64,000 bases of DNA from Bradyrhizobium tropiciagri (lineage in GTDB: Bacteria > Pseudomonadota > Alphaproteobacteria > Rhizobiales > Xanthobacteraceae): positions 992,001 to 1,056,000 of the forward strand of contig NZ_JAFCKF010000002.1 of assembly GCF_018130545.1 (NCBI RefSeq), written 5' to 3'. Positions 10,040-18,786 of this stretch are shown here, piece by piece (the first letter of the stretch is position 1; each line of letters starts with the position of its first letter). The translations under genes and the position numbers were made by a program. Under the pieces are notes generated by a model. It had not been told where the DNA came from and did not search any database. It saw only the letters and a list, made by a program, of their open reading frames with translations.

Positions 10040-11098
10040 ATGGCGCGTATGGTTCGCCAATCCCTCGTCAAATTCGACGCACCGCTGTGCGAAACCATCG
10101 TCGACACACCGAAGCCGCAGGGACGCGAAGTGCTTGTCCGCATCGAGCGCTGCGGCCTGTGCCATTCCGATCTCCACATCCAGGACGGCTACGCCGATCT
10201 CGGCGGCGGCAAGAAGCTCGACACCACCCGCGGCATGACCCTGCCCTTCACGCTCGGCCATGAGATCGCGGGCATCGTCGACGAGGTCGGACCCGATGCA
10301 CCGAAGGATCTGGTCGGCACCAAGAAGGCGGTCTTCCCCTGGATCGGCTGCGGCCAGTGCCGCGACTGTCTCGCCGGCGACGAGAACCTCTGCGTCAAGC
10401 AGCGCTTCCTCGGCGTCTCGATCGACGGCGGCTTCGCCACCCACGTGCTGGTGCCCGACGCCAAGTACCTGCTCGACTACGATCCGCTACCGGTCAATCA
10501 GGCCGCCACGCTGATGTGCTCCGGCGTCACCGCCTATGGCGCGCTGAAGCGCCTGGTCGACCGTCCGCGCCAGCGCAACCTGCTGCTGATCGGCCTCGGC
10601 GGCGTCGGCATGATGGGCCTGTCGTTCGCGCAGGCGATGTTCAAGCAGCCGATCACGGTGGCCGATCTCAGCCCAGCGGCGCGCGAGACCGCGCTGAAGA
10701 ACGGCGCCGCGGCGGCCTACGATCCGGCGGAGCCCGATGTCGTCAAGCGCATGCTGAAGGAAAGCGACGGCGGCTTCGACGGCGTCGTCGACTTTGCCGG
10801 CAACGAGAAGTCGATGGCGTTTGCGGTGTCGACGGTGGCACGCGGCGGCAAGATCGTGGTGTCCGGCCTGATGGGCGGCCAGTTCACGCTGCCGATGGTG
10901 CAATGGGTCTACAAGCGCATGACCATCGAAGGCTTCATGGTGGGCACGCTGGCCGAAGGCCAGGAGCTGATGGCGCTCGCCCGTGCCGGCAAGATCAAGC
11001 CGACGCCGATGAAGGAAGAGCCGATGGCCGACGTCCAGAAATGGATCGACGAGCTGCGCGCCGGCAAGGTCGTGGGACGCATCGTACTGAAGAATTAG
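10040..11098 (+). CDS. zinc-dependent alcohol dehydrogenase
   Basis: A 352-residue medium-chain dehydrogenase/reductase. The catalytic zinc ligands are visible as C38 and GHE (H74-E75), and the structural-zinc cysteines as C104, C107, C110 and C118. The nucleotide fold carries LLIGLGGVGMMGLSFAQ near 180. The start ATG 10040 follows AACAGGAG; upstream in-frame codons overlap rsmA and are not needed. It is close behind rsmA (19 bp) but functionally unrelated, and a binding-protein gene follows. The substrate cannot be read from sequence; the family includes alcohol and aldehyde-type enzymes. Confidence 0.85.
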   Translation: MARMVRQSLVKFDAPLCETIVDTPKPQGREVLVRIERCGLCHSDLHIQDGYADLGGGKKLDTTRGMTLPFTLGHEIAGIVDEVGPDAPKDLVGTKKAVFPWIGCGQCRDCLAGDENLCVKQRFLGVSIDGGFATHVLVPDAKYLLDYDPLPVNQAATLMCSGVTAYGALKRLVDRPRQRNLLLIGLGGVGMMGLSFAQAMFKQPITVADLSPAARETALKNGAAAAYDPAEPDVVKRMLKESDGGFDGVVDFAGNEKSMAFAVSTVARGGKIVVSGLMGGQFTLPMVQWVYKRMTIEGFMVGTLAEGQELMALARAGKIKPTPMKEEPMADVQKWIDELRAGKVVGRIVLKN

Positions 11099-11146
11099 CA
11101 AGGACGTCCCGCCGGCCTCGCCCGACAAAAATGGGAGAGGACGCGA

Positions 11147-12358
11147 ATGAGGAGGACACGTTCGACGATCCAGGCATGGGCGGCGCTTGCGTTCGCCCTT
11201 GCCGTGACGCCGGCCCTTGCGCAAAAGCGTTACGGGCCCGGCGTCACCGACAGCGACATCAAGATCGGCACCACGACGCCCTATAGCGGTCCGGCGTCGG
11301 CCTATTCGGCCGGCGCGATCTCGATCACCGCCTATTTCGCGATGATCAACGATCAGGGCGGCGTCAACGGCCGCAAGATCAACTTCATCAGCCTCGACGA
11401 TGCCTACAGCCCGCCCAAGACGGTCGAGCAGATCCGCCGCCTGATCGAGAGCGACGAGGTGCTGTTCCTGGTCAACCCGGTCGGCACCGCGCCCAACATG
11501 GCGGTGGTCAAATACATCAACCAGAAGCAGGTGCCGCATCTGTTCGTCGGATCAGGCGCGACGATTTTCAACGATCCCGAGCATTATCCGTGGACGATGA
11601 GCTGGACACCGCACTACGCGTCCGAAGGCGAGATTTACGCCAAGCACATCCTGTCGACGCTCCCGGACGCCAGGATCGGCATCCTCGCGCAGAACGACGA
11701 TCTGGGCCGCGACTACATCCTGGGCTTCAAGCGCGGGCTCGGCGACAAGGCCGCGACGATGATCGTGTCGCAGCAGGCCTACAACACCAGCGATCCCACG
11801 GTGGATTCGCAGATCGTGTCGCTGAAGGCCGCGGGCGCCAATGTGCTGTTCATCGCCGCGGTGCCGAAATTCGCGGCGCAAGCGATCCGCAAGGCCTACG
11901 ATATCGACTGGCACCCGCAGGAATTCCTCTCCAGCGTCGGCTCCTCGATCGCGGGCGCGATCCGTCCCGCGGGCTTCGAGGCCGCCAAGGGCGTGATCTC
12001 CGCAGCCTATCAGAAAGACCCTGCCGATCCGCAATGGAAGGACGATCCTGCCATGCAGGCCTGGAACCTCTGGATGGACAAGTACAATCCGCATGTCGAC
12101 AAGAGCGACTATTACGCACCCTACGGCTACAACATCGGCTACGCGGTGGTGCAGATCCTCAAGCAGTGCGGCAACGAGCTGACGCGCGAGAACGTCATGA
12201 AGCAGGCCTCGCATCTCGACATGGCGCTGCCGCTGCTGCTGCCCGGCATCCGTCTGCGGACCTCGCCGACCGATTTACGGCCGATCAAGCAAATGCGTCT
12301 GGTCCGCTTCAACGGCGAGCGCTACGTGCTGTTCAGCGACGTGCTCGAGAGCAATTAG
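11147..12358 (+). CDS. ABC transporter substrate-binding protein (LivK-like)
   Basis: A 403-residue periplasmic binding protein of the branched-chain amino acid/amide family. A signal peptide (1-25, ending ALAQ) leads into VTDSDIKIGTTTPYSGPASAY, the standard first strand. NDQGGVNGRKINFISLDDAYSP near 67-88 and IGILAQNDDLGRDY in the second lobe fit the type I fold. No permease or ATPase gene is adjacent, so it is an orphan component, as is common in bradyrhizobia. GAGAGG precedes the start. The ligand is unknown; amino acids, urea and aromatic acids are all handled by this family. Confidence 0.85.
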   Translation: MRRTRSTIQAWAALAFALAVTPALAQKRYGPGVTDSDIKIGTTTPYSGPASAYSAGAISITAYFAMINDQGGVNGRKINFISLDDAYSPPKTVEQIRRLIESDEVLFLVNPVGTAPNMAVVKYINQKQVPHLFVGSGATIFNDPEHYPWTMSWTPHYASEGEIYAKHILSTLPDARIGILAQNDDLGRDYILGFKRGLGDKAATMIVSQQAYNTSDPTVDSQIVSLKAAGANVLFIAAVPKFAAQAIRKAYDIDWHPQEFLSSVGSSIAGAIRPAGFEAAKGVISAAYQKDPADPQWKDDPAMQAWNLWMDKYNPHVDKSDYYAPYGYNIGYAVVQILKQCGNELTRENVMKQASHLDMALPLLLPGIRLRTSPTDLRPIKQMRLVRFNGERYVLFSDVLESN

Positions 12359-12523
12359 GCGGGCTTGCGATCGGTTCCGTAGCCATCGGCTCGCCGCAAT
12401 TGCGGCACGCCGCAAGCCTCAATTAAGCCCTACCCGTTCCGGATTTGCGGCGCATTGCGACCCAACTCTTTACCGAGATTGGTTGCACCAGCGTTTGCGT
12501 AAAAAAGAATACCGGGGACGCGT

Positions 12524-13579
12524 ATGTCAAATCGTTCAGCGAAATTCGCTGCGGCGCTTGCCGCCAGCATTGTGGCCGGGGCCAACTTTGGCGCCGTGGC
12601 CCAGAACGCCGCCGCTCCGGCGGTAACCAATACGGCGAATACCAAGACCGCCGACACCTGTCAGTCCGCGCCGAAGGGAACCGCGCCGGCGGGGAGCCAC
12701 TGGTTCTATCACCTCGACCGCAGCACCCAGAAGAAGTGCTGGTACCTCGGTGACGCCAGGAACAAGGTTGTCGCCAAGACCGCGACTGCGCAGCAGCAGC
12801 CCGCGGCTGCGCCCGATACCGCAACAGCCGACGCCGCACCGCCACAGGCGCCACCGCAGAGCCAGCCAGCGCCGGCGCCGCAGCCGGCGATGCGCAAATC
12901 GGTCGCCAACGCCCATGCCGAATGGCCCTCGCAGCAGGCAGCTGCCGCGCCCGTTGCAAGCCCCGATGCCGGTCAGGCCGGCGGCACGACGGCCTCGACC
13001 GATCCGGTGGCATCAGCGGCGCCCGCCGGTGCCAACACCCAGCCATCAGACGTCAACGCCAGGTGGCTGGATGCATCGAGCATGGCCGGAACCAACGGCA
13101 CCCGGCACGCTGCGGACCAGCCGACCGTGGTCGCGCAGGCCGATGCGACGGCGCAACAGGCGGCCGCGCCGGCACCGGCCGCCCCTGCGACAGCCGATGC
13201 GTCCGTCGAGAAGTCTTCCTCCTCGACACAGATGCTGCTGATCGTGATGGTCGGTGCTCTGGCGCTCGCCGGCCTCGTCAGCGCGCTGGTGTTCCGCCTG
13301 ACGCGCACGCGGACGCCGCCCTACAAGATCAAGGACGAGTGGCACGCACCCTGGGATTCCCTCCACACCGAGCCGGCGCCGCCGATGGCGGTCGTCAGCC
13401 GTGACCGTCCACTGCGCTTGTCGGAGGCGACACCGCGCCGTGCCGAGACACCGGTTCCGCGCCGCGCCGAGACGCCGGCCCCGCGTCGTGAGGCGGCACG
13501 TGATCCGGCTCAGGCCGAGCAGGACAATCGGCAGATCGCGGCGATGCTGCAGCGGCTGGCACGCAGCGCGGCGAACTAG
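12524..13579 (+). CDS. Ala/Pro-rich single-pass membrane protein, function unknown
   Basis: I do not recognise a named family. The 351-residue product has a signal-like N-terminus (about 8-28), then a compact motif CQSAPKGTAPAGSHWFYHLDRSTQKKCWYL (about 46-75, two cysteines, many aromatics). A long Ala/Pro/Gln-rich low-complexity region follows (80-225). A membrane helix lies near 232-252 (MLLIVMVGALALAGLVSALVF), followed by an Arg/Pro tail with repeated RRAETP units (about 305-325). The upstream spacer shows no operon partner. The Cys-bounded WFYHLDR motif may be the conserved core, with the rest a tether. Confidence 0.7.
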   Translation: MSNRSAKFAAALAASIVAGANFGAVAQNAAAPAVTNTANTKTADTCQSAPKGTAPAGSHWFYHLDRSTQKKCWYLGDARNKVVAKTATAQQQPAAAPDTATADAAPPQAPPQSQPAPAPQPAMRKSVANAHAEWPSQQAAAAPVASPDAGQAGGTTASTDPVASAAPAGANTQPSDVNARWLDASSMAGTNGTRHAADQPTVVAQADATAQQAAAPAPAAPATADASVEKSSSSTQMLLIVMVGALALAGLVSALVFRLTRTRTPPYKIKDEWHAPWDSLHTEPAPPMAVVSRDRPLRLSEATPRRAETPVPRRAETPAPRREAARDPAQAEQDNRQIAAMLQRLARSAAN

Positions 13580-13597
13580 GTCAGCAAGGAAATGGTT

Positions 13598-13626
13598 CGT
13601 GATGCGATCCCTGCGATCGCATCACG
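13598..13626. terminator. convergent hairpin between two genes
   Basis: A perfect 11 bp stem (CGTGATGCGAT paired with ATCGCATCACG) around a 7-base loop, followed on the plus strand by ATTTC. It lies between the stop of the Ala/Pro-rich gene and the stop of gmk, so it could end transcription from either side. The T-run is weak. Confidence 0.55.
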
Positions 13627-13652
13627 ATTTCGGGGACGACCTCTTGAGGGGA

Positions 13653-14306
13653 CTACTTCTCGAGCTGACGCTGCAGGCCGCGCACGAATTCGGTGAGACC
13701 GGTGCGGCGCTCGCGCTTCAGCCGCTCGGCCTTCAGGATCGACTGCACTTCGGCAAAGGCGTCGTCGACGTTCTGGTTGACGACGATGTAGTCGTATTCC
13801 GCCCAGTGGCTCAGTTCGTGACTGGCGCGGTTCATCCGCCCGCGGATGACCTCTTCGGAATCCTGCGCGCGGGTATGCAGCCGCTTCTCGAGATCGGCGG
13901 CCGACGGCGGCAGGATGAACACCCGCACCACGTCGACGCTGGCTTTCTGGTGAAGCTGCTGCGTGCCCTGCCAGTCGATGTCGAACAGAACATCCTGCCC
14001 CACCGATAGCGCTGCCTCGACCGGCGCGCGCGGCGTGCCGTAGAGATTGTCAAACACGGTCGCCCATTCGAGCAGTTCACCCTGCTCGACCATGTTCTCG
14101 AACTTCTTCTTGTCGACGAAGAAATAGTCGCGGGCCTCGACTTCGCCCGGCCGCTTCGGGCGCGTCGTCGCCGACACCGACATTTTCAGGCCCGGCTCGC
14201 GCTCGAGCAGCATGCGCGACAGCGTCGTCTTGCCGGCGCCCGAGGGCGACGACAGGACGAACATCAGTCCGCGCCGCTCAACGCCGTCAAAGCCCTGCGC
14301 CGTCAT
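13653..14306 (-). CDS. gmk: guanylate kinase
   Basis: Phosphorylates GMP to GDP. The 217-residue protein carries the Walker A loop SSPSGAGKTTLSRMLL at about 19-34. The GMP-binding stretch follows: TTRPKRPGEVEARDYFFV near 53-70, and the Y-G-T of LYGTPRAPVEAAL near 93. Length is usual for alphaproteobacteria. It follows yicC by 3 bp (yicC stop 14310, gmk start 14306), the familiar yicC-gmk pair. Cytoplasmic. Confidence 0.95.
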   Translation of the reverse strand: MTAQGFDGVERRGLMFVLSSPSGAGKTTLSRMLLEREPGLKMSVSATTRPKRPGEVEARDYFFVDKKKFENMVEQGELLEWATVFDNLYGTPRAPVEAALSVGQDVLFDIDWQGTQQLHQKASVDVVRVFILPPSAADLEKRLHTRAQDSEEVIRGRMNRASHELSHWAEYDYIVVNQNVDDAFAEVQSILKAERLKRERRTGLTEFVRGLQRQLEK

Positions 14307-14309
14307 CGT

Positions 14310-15197
14310 TCACTCCAGATTCTGGACCTGTTCGCGGAACTGCTCGACCACGTTCTTCATTTCGAGGCTGGTGTTGGTCAGCTCGACATCGTTCGACTTC
14401 GAGCAGCAGGTGTTGACCTCGCGGTTGAATTCCTGGGCGAGGAAGTCGAGCCGCCGCCCGACCGGACCGCCCTTGCCGATCATCTCGCGCGCCTGGGCGA
14501 CGTGCGAGGCGATGCGGTCGAGCTCTTCGCGGATATCGGCCTTGGTGGCGATCAGGATCGCCTCCTGGCTCAGCCGGTCGGCATCGAAGCGATCGGAGGT
14601 CTCGAGCAGCGCGGCGATCTGCTCGGCCAGCCGCGCCTTGATCGCCTCGGGCTTGCGGCCCGGCGCCGTCTCGGCGCGCTTGGCGAGCCGCTCGATCTCA
14701 TCCATCCGCTGCATCAGGATCTGGCCCAGCGCATCGCCCTCGCGGCGGCGCATCTCGACGAGACTGCCGAGCGCCTGCTCGAAGGCCTTCGCCGCCGCCT
14801 CGCGTGCCGCCTTGTCCTCGTCCTCATTGCTATCGGGCTCGACCACCTCGATGACGCCCTTGATGCCGAGCAGTCCGTCGATGCTCGGCGCCACCGCGTC
14901 GATCTGCTGCGCCAGGGTACCAGCGACCTTCACGACGGCGGCCAGCACGTCCTCATTGATACGGATGGTCTGCGCCGCGTCGGCGCGCTTGACGCTCAGA
15001 TTGGCGTAGACCGTGCCGCGCGACAGCAACTCGCCGGCGCGCTTCTTGGCCAGCGCCTCCAGTTCGTCCCAGCCGGGCGGCAGCCGCAGCCGCAGATCGA
15101 AGCCCTTGGCATTGACCGATTTCAGCTCCCACTCGAACGTATAGGGACCACTCGCGCCATGGCTTCGGGCAAAGCCAGTCATGCTCGACAGCGCCAT
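14310..15197 (-). CDS. YicC/YloC family endoribonuclease
   Basis: A 295-residue YicC-family protein. E. coli YicC is reported to act as an endoribonuclease in RNA turnover. The N-terminal signature MALSSMTGFARSHG and the C-terminal block (GRRLDFLAQEFNREVNTCCSK, ending NVVEQFREQVQNLE) are both present. ATG 15197 is preferred because it gives the exact family N-terminus; a longer frame reaches 15233. It lies just upstream of gmk, with mltG further upstream on the same strand. A repeat with a hairpin (15327-15411) separates it from mltG. Confidence 0.9.
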   Translation of the reverse strand: MALSSMTGFARSHGASGPYTFEWELKSVNAKGFDLRLRLPPGWDELEALAKKRAGELLSRGTVYANLSVKRADAAQTIRINEDVLAAVVKVAGTLAQQIDAVAPSIDGLLGIKGVIEVVEPDSNEDEDKAAREAAAKAFEQALGSLVEMRRREGDALGQILMQRMDEIERLAKRAETAPGRKPEAIKARLAEQIAALLETSDRFDADRLSQEAILIATKADIREELDRIASHVAQAREMIGKGGPVGRRLDFLAQEFNREVNTCCSKSNDVELTNTSLEMKNVVEQFREQVQNLE

Positions 15198-15326
15198 CGC
15201 GTGAACTCTCCAACAGAAGGATATGGGACTCACCCGGAGCCGAAGAGACTCCTGGGAAGCCGTGTGACCTTAAAACGGATTCCGTGAAAGTGGAATTACG
15301 TCCACCCTCGGAAAATGCAGAGCTAC

Positions 15327-15372
15327 AGCATGATCCGGAAAAGTGCGTAGCGGTTTTCCGAAAGATCATGCT
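15327..15372. repeat. palindromic intergenic repeat, family E copy 1
   Basis: The ends AGCATGATC and GATCATGCT are inverted, enclosing CGGAAAAGTG and CGGTTTTCCG blocks. The same element, with a longer centre, recurs at 62268-62338. It sits between mltG and yicC. Confidence 0.75.
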
Positions 15373-15383
15373 CAAACAAGAAG

Positions 15384-15411
15384 CTAAAGCGCGATGACGC
15401 TCGCGCTTTAG
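15384..15411. terminator. hairpin carrying the mltG stop codon
   Basis: CTAAAGCGCGA and TCGCGCTTTAG form a perfect 11 bp stem with a 6-base loop. The mltG stop (TAA, complement of 15408-15410) is part of the right arm. It probably acts as an mltG 3' end stabiliser or weak terminator; there is no U-run. Confidence 0.5.
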
Positions 15412-16670
15412 CGCTGCACAACGGGCGGCGAAGTGGTCTGCTGGGCTGCGCCCTGGCGACCGCCGCGCGGCGGCTTCTTCTGATTGGTGGGCTTCGGCGG
15501 CGTCGTCGCCGTGGGATTGGTGTCGGCCGCCCCGGGCGTCGCAGCGGCGGCAGGCGCCGGATCATCCGCGGGCTCGACGGTGTCGTTCTGGATCTGCTTT
15601 TCCGAGGCGCGCAGCTTGGCGACGTTCTTGGCGTGCTGGTCGTAGGTCTCGGTAAAGGCGTGGCCGCCGGTTCCGTCGGCGACGAAGAACAGGTCACGCG
15701 TGCGCGCCGGGTTGGCGGTCGCCTCCAGCGAGGCGCGGCCGGGATTGGCGATCGGTCCGGGCGGCAGCCCGTCGATCACATAGGTGTTGTAGGGCGACGG
15801 CTGCGTGATCTCGCTGCGCTTGATCGGCCGTCCCAGCGTACCCTTGCCGCCGACCAGTCCATAGATGATGGTCGGATCGGACTGCAGCTTCATGCGTTGG
15901 CGCAGGCGGTTGACGAACACGGCGGCGACGCGGCTGCGCTCGTCGGCGCGGCCGGTTTCCTTCTCGACGATCGAAGCCAGCGTCACCAGCTGGTCCGGCG
16001 ATTTCAGCGGCGTATCGGTGTTGCGGCGTTCCCAGATCTCCGCGAGCACGCGCTTCTGCGCCTGCTGCAGGCGCTGGATCACCTGGTCGCGCGTGGTGCC
16101 GCGCGGGAATTTGTAGGTCTCCGGCAGCAGCGTGCCCTCGCGCGGAATCTCGCGCACCGAGCCGGTGAAGATGTCGTTGTCGGAGAGCCGCGACACGATC
16201 TGCTCGGAGGTCAGGCCTTCCGGAATCGTGATGGCGTGCTGCACCACCTTGCCGTCGACGATGGTGGCGATGACGTCGCGCAGGCTCGCATTTTTCTGGA
16301 ACGAATATTCGCCGGGCTTGAGATCCGAGCTCGCCTTGAGCGCAAACACGCCGCCGATGAAGACCCACGGATTGACGTTGATGACGCCCTCGCGCGACAG
16401 CACGTCGGCGATGTCACGCTTGCCGGCGCGCGCGGGGATGTTGACGATCTTGTCTTCCTGCAGCGGTCCCGGCGATTCCAGCGCCTGCTTGCCGTAGTAG
16501 TACGTCGCGCCGGCGCCGAGCATCAGGATAATCAGGATCGTGAAAATGGCATTGCCGACGATCACGAAAGGATTGCGTGCGCGATCCGAGCGCTTGGGCG
16601 GCGGCGGAACCTGTTCGGGCTCCAGCGCAGCACGTGGACTCCTCGGAGAAATGGGCGGCCTCTCACTCAT
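15408..16670 (-). CDS. mltG: endolytic transglycosylase MltG
   Basis: An inner-membrane lytic transglycosylase that cleaves nascent peptidoglycan and is proposed to terminate glycan chains. The 420-residue protein has a Pro-rich cytosolic head and one membrane helix (about 35-57). A LysM-like subdomain follows (about 80-150), then the YceG catalytic domain with LASIVEKETG at 231-240 containing the catalytic glutamate, and SDPTIIYG and PYNTYVIDGLPPGPIANPG further on. The last 60 residues are a Pro/Ala/Thr-rich tail beyond the usual end. Downstream of the fabF operon in alphaproteobacterial order. Confidence 0.93.
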   Translation of the reverse strand: MSERPPISPRSPRAALEPEQVPPPPKRSDRARNPFVIVGNAIFTILIILMLGAGATYYYGKQALESPGPLQEDKIVNIPARAGKRDIADVLSREGVINVNPWVFIGGVFALKASSDLKPGEYSFQKNASLRDVIATIVDGKVVQHAITIPEGLTSEQIVSRLSDNDIFTGSVREIPREGTLLPETYKFPRGTTRDQVIQRLQQAQKRVLAEIWERRNTDTPLKSPDQLVTLASIVEKETGRADERSRVAAVFVNRLRQRMKLQSDPTIIYGLVGGKGTLGRPIKRSEITQPSPYNTYVIDGLPPGPIANPGRASLEATANPARTRDLFFVADGTGGHAFTETYDQHAKNVAKLRASEKQIQNDTVEPADDPAPAAAATPGAADTNPTATTPPKPTNQKKPPRGGRQGAAQQTTSPPVVQR

Positions 16671-16786
16671 CGATGCAAACCAATATCCTGCCGGTTGAAT
16701 CGTGGCCGGACAAACCCCTGCCCTGCCAATAGCATACGCCCGCTATTAGGAGTCACCGCGGAATACGGCAAAACGGTGGACTAGTT

Positions 16787-16825
16787 CTAAAGTCCCATTC
16801 CGACTGAATCGGAACGGGACTTCAG
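16787..16825. terminator. hairpin downstream of fabF
   Basis: CTAAAGTCCCATTCCGA pairs with TCGGAACGGGACTTCAG (nearly perfect, one mismatch) around a short loop. It lies between the fabF stop and the mltG start, both on the minus strand, and abuts repeat family D. It may be a fabF terminator or part of a larger repeat. Confidence 0.45.
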
Positions 16826-16832
16826 CTTCTTA

Positions 16833-16884
16833 TTTTGACGCGTTTTCTTCACGCGAACCGGTACCCACTTCGCTCGAAAACGCT
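16833..16884. repeat. 52 bp palindromic repeat, family D copy 1
   Basis: An apparently identical 52 bp copy is at 52119-52170. Its ends hold GCGTTTTC and GAAAACGC as an inverted pair with ACCGGT in the middle. It lies 12 bp past the fabF stop. Confidence 0.8.
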
Positions 16885-16895
16885 CTCAAGACCGA

Positions 16896-18161
16896 CTAAT
16901 TGGTCACGCGCTGCACGATCACGGAGGCGTTGGTGCCGCCGAAACCGAAGGAATTGGACAGCGCCACATTGACGTCACGCTTGCGCGACGTGTGCGGCAC
17001 GAGATCGATCGCGGTTTGCACCGACGGATTGTCGAGATTGATGGTCGGCGGCACCGCATTATCGCGAATCGCCAGCACCGCGAAAATCGCCTCGATCGCG
17101 CCGGCCGCACCGAGCAGATGTCCGGTCGCGGACTTGGTCGACGACATCGACACCTTCGAGGCCGCATTGCCGAGCAGACGCTCGACGGCGCCGAGCTCGA
17201 TCTCGTCGCCGACCTGCGTCGAGGTGCCGTGCGCGTTGATGTAGTCGAGATCGGATGCCGCGAGGCCGGCGCGCTTCAACGCCATGCTCATGCTGCGGAA
17301 GCCGCCATTGCCGTCCGGCGGCGGCGACGTGATGTGGAAGGCATCGCCCGACAGGCCGTAGCCGGTGACCTCGGCGTAGATCTTGGCGCCGCGCCGCTTG
17401 GCGTGTTCGTATTCCTCGAGCACCAGGACGCCGGCGCCCTCGCCCATCACGAAACCGTCGCGATCCTTGTCGTAGGGCCGCGATGCCTTGGTCGGAGTGT
17501 CGTTGAAGCCGGTGGACAGCGCGCGTGCCGCGCAGAAGCCGGCGATGCCGATGCGCGAGATCGGCGATTCGGCGCCACCCGCAACCATGACCTCGGCGTC
17601 GCCGAGCGCGATCAGCCGCGCCGCATCGCCGACGGCATGCGCGCCGGTCGAGCACGCCGTGACGACGGCGTGATTGGGCCCCTTCAGGCCGTGCTCGATC
17701 GAGACATAGCCGGACGCCAGATTGATCAGGCGGCCCGGAATGAAGAACGGAGAAATCCTGCGCGGTCCACGCTCCTTCAGGAGCACCGCGGTCTCGGCGA
17801 TGCCGGTGAGGCCGCCGATGCCGGAGCCGATCATCGTGCCGGTGGCGAACTGGTCCTCATCGGAGGTCGGATGCCAATTGGCATCGTCCAGCGCCTGCCT
17901 GGCCGCGCACATCGCGTAGAGGATGAAGTCGTCGACCTTGCGCTGGTCCTTCGGCTCCATCCACTGATCGGGATTGAAGGTACCGCCAGAGCCGTCGCCG
18001 CGCGGAATGTAGCAGGCGATCTGGCTCGGCAGGTCGGACACCTCGAAGGTGTCGATCTTCTTGCCGCCGCTGTCCCCGGCGAGGATGCGCGTCCAAGTTG
18101 CGTCAACGCCGCAGCCGAGCGGTGTAAGCATGCCCAGCCCCGTGACGACAACCCGTCTCAT
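16896..18161 (-). CDS. fabF: beta-ketoacyl-ACP synthase II
   Basis: The condensing enzyme of fatty acid elongation. From ATG 18161 it is 421 residues. The Cys-His-His triad is visible as C170 in VTACSTGAH, H311 in NAHGTSTQVGD and H348 in KSATGHLLGAAG. The ending SFGFGGTNASVIV is also typical. ATG 18161 is preferred because GGAG lies 8 bp upstream and the product starts MRRVVVTGLG; a 7-residue longer form from 18182 is possible. It follows acpP by 96 bp on the same strand. The low-complexity insertion GDGSGG near 55-60 marks the alphaproteobacterial FabF type. Confidence 0.94.
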   Translation of the reverse strand: MRRVVVTGLGMLTPLGCGVDATWTRILAGDSGGKKIDTFEVSDLPSQIACYIPRGDGSGGTFNPDQWMEPKDQRKVDDFILYAMCAARQALDDANWHPTSDEDQFATGTMIGSGIGGLTGIAETAVLLKERGPRRISPFFIPGRLINLASGYVSIEHGLKGPNHAVVTACSTGAHAVGDAARLIALGDAEVMVAGGAESPISRIGIAGFCAARALSTGFNDTPTKASRPYDKDRDGFVMGEGAGVLVLEEYEHAKRRGAKIYAEVTGYGLSGDAFHITSPPPDGNGGFRSMSMALKRAGLAASDLDYINAHGTSTQVGDEIELGAVERLLGNAASKVSMSSTKSATGHLLGAAGAIEAIFAVLAIRDNAVPPTINLDNPSVQTAIDLVPHTSRKRDVNVALSNSFGFGGTNASVIVQRVTN

Positions 18162-18257
18162 ATCCACGTCTCCGGCCAGCAATGCGCGGCTGATAATAAG
18201 AAGCCGGGGGACCGCTCGATCGCGGTCCGTCCGGCCCCGTCAACTTCGCGATCGGCG

Positions 18258-18497
18258 TTAGCTCTTCGCGTTCTTCTCAAGAAACTTGGTCGCGTCGCCG
18301 ACGGTGAGAATCGTCTCCGCCGCGTCGTCGGGAATCTCGCAACCGAATTCTTCTTCGAAAGCCATCACGAGCTCGACCGTGTCGAGGCTGTCGGCGCCGA
18401 GGTCATCGATGAAGCTCGCGCCATCGACCACCTTCTCGGGCTCGACACCAAGGTGCTCGACCACAATCTTCTTAACCCGCTCGCCAATCTCACTCAT
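18258..18497 (-). CDS. acpP: acyl carrier protein
   Basis: A 79-residue ACP that carries growing acyl chains on phosphopantetheine. The attachment serine is S37 in the [20 protein letters not shown] motif. The composition is strongly acidic, as expected. The start ATG 18497 is preceded by AGGTTGAACG. It lies between fabG and fabF, with 289 bp to fabG, so it probably has its own promoter in that spacer and reads into fabF. Confidence 0.96.
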   Translation of the reverse strand: MSEIGERVKKIVVEHLGVEPEKVVDGASFIDDLGADSLDTVELVMAFEEEFGCEIPDDAAETILTVGDATKFLEKNAKS

Positions 18498-18786
18498 CGT
18501 TCAACCTCGTTGTTCCATTGGACCCGACCCCAAGACGCTACGAGCCATCGTGGTCGTCTCGATTACTCAATCGCGCATAGTCTTGATTCGGCCCGGTCGT
18601 AGCCGACTAAAGCCCCGGCGAACGGCAGGCGTCGCCACGCCAATATACAGGGTTTCAAAATCCTGCAATGGCGTTCTTCGCCCATCCACGGGGGCTTCAG
18701 CTACCATACTTCCAAAGCCTTGACTACACGCCTGAACCGGCTCCCGAAAACGGCTTTTCGCCGCATTGCGAGAACCGGCAAATAGC

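Noticed and set aside
8491-10179. 562-codon frame antisense to pdxA and rsmA
   Set aside because: Both sense genes carry full family motifs; the antisense product is Arg/His/Asp-rich without a fold.
16833-16884. Treating this block as the fabF terminator only
   Set aside because: An apparently identical 52 bp copy in an unrelated place (52119-52170) shows it is a dispersed repeat; the hairpin at 16787-16825 is the better terminator candidate.
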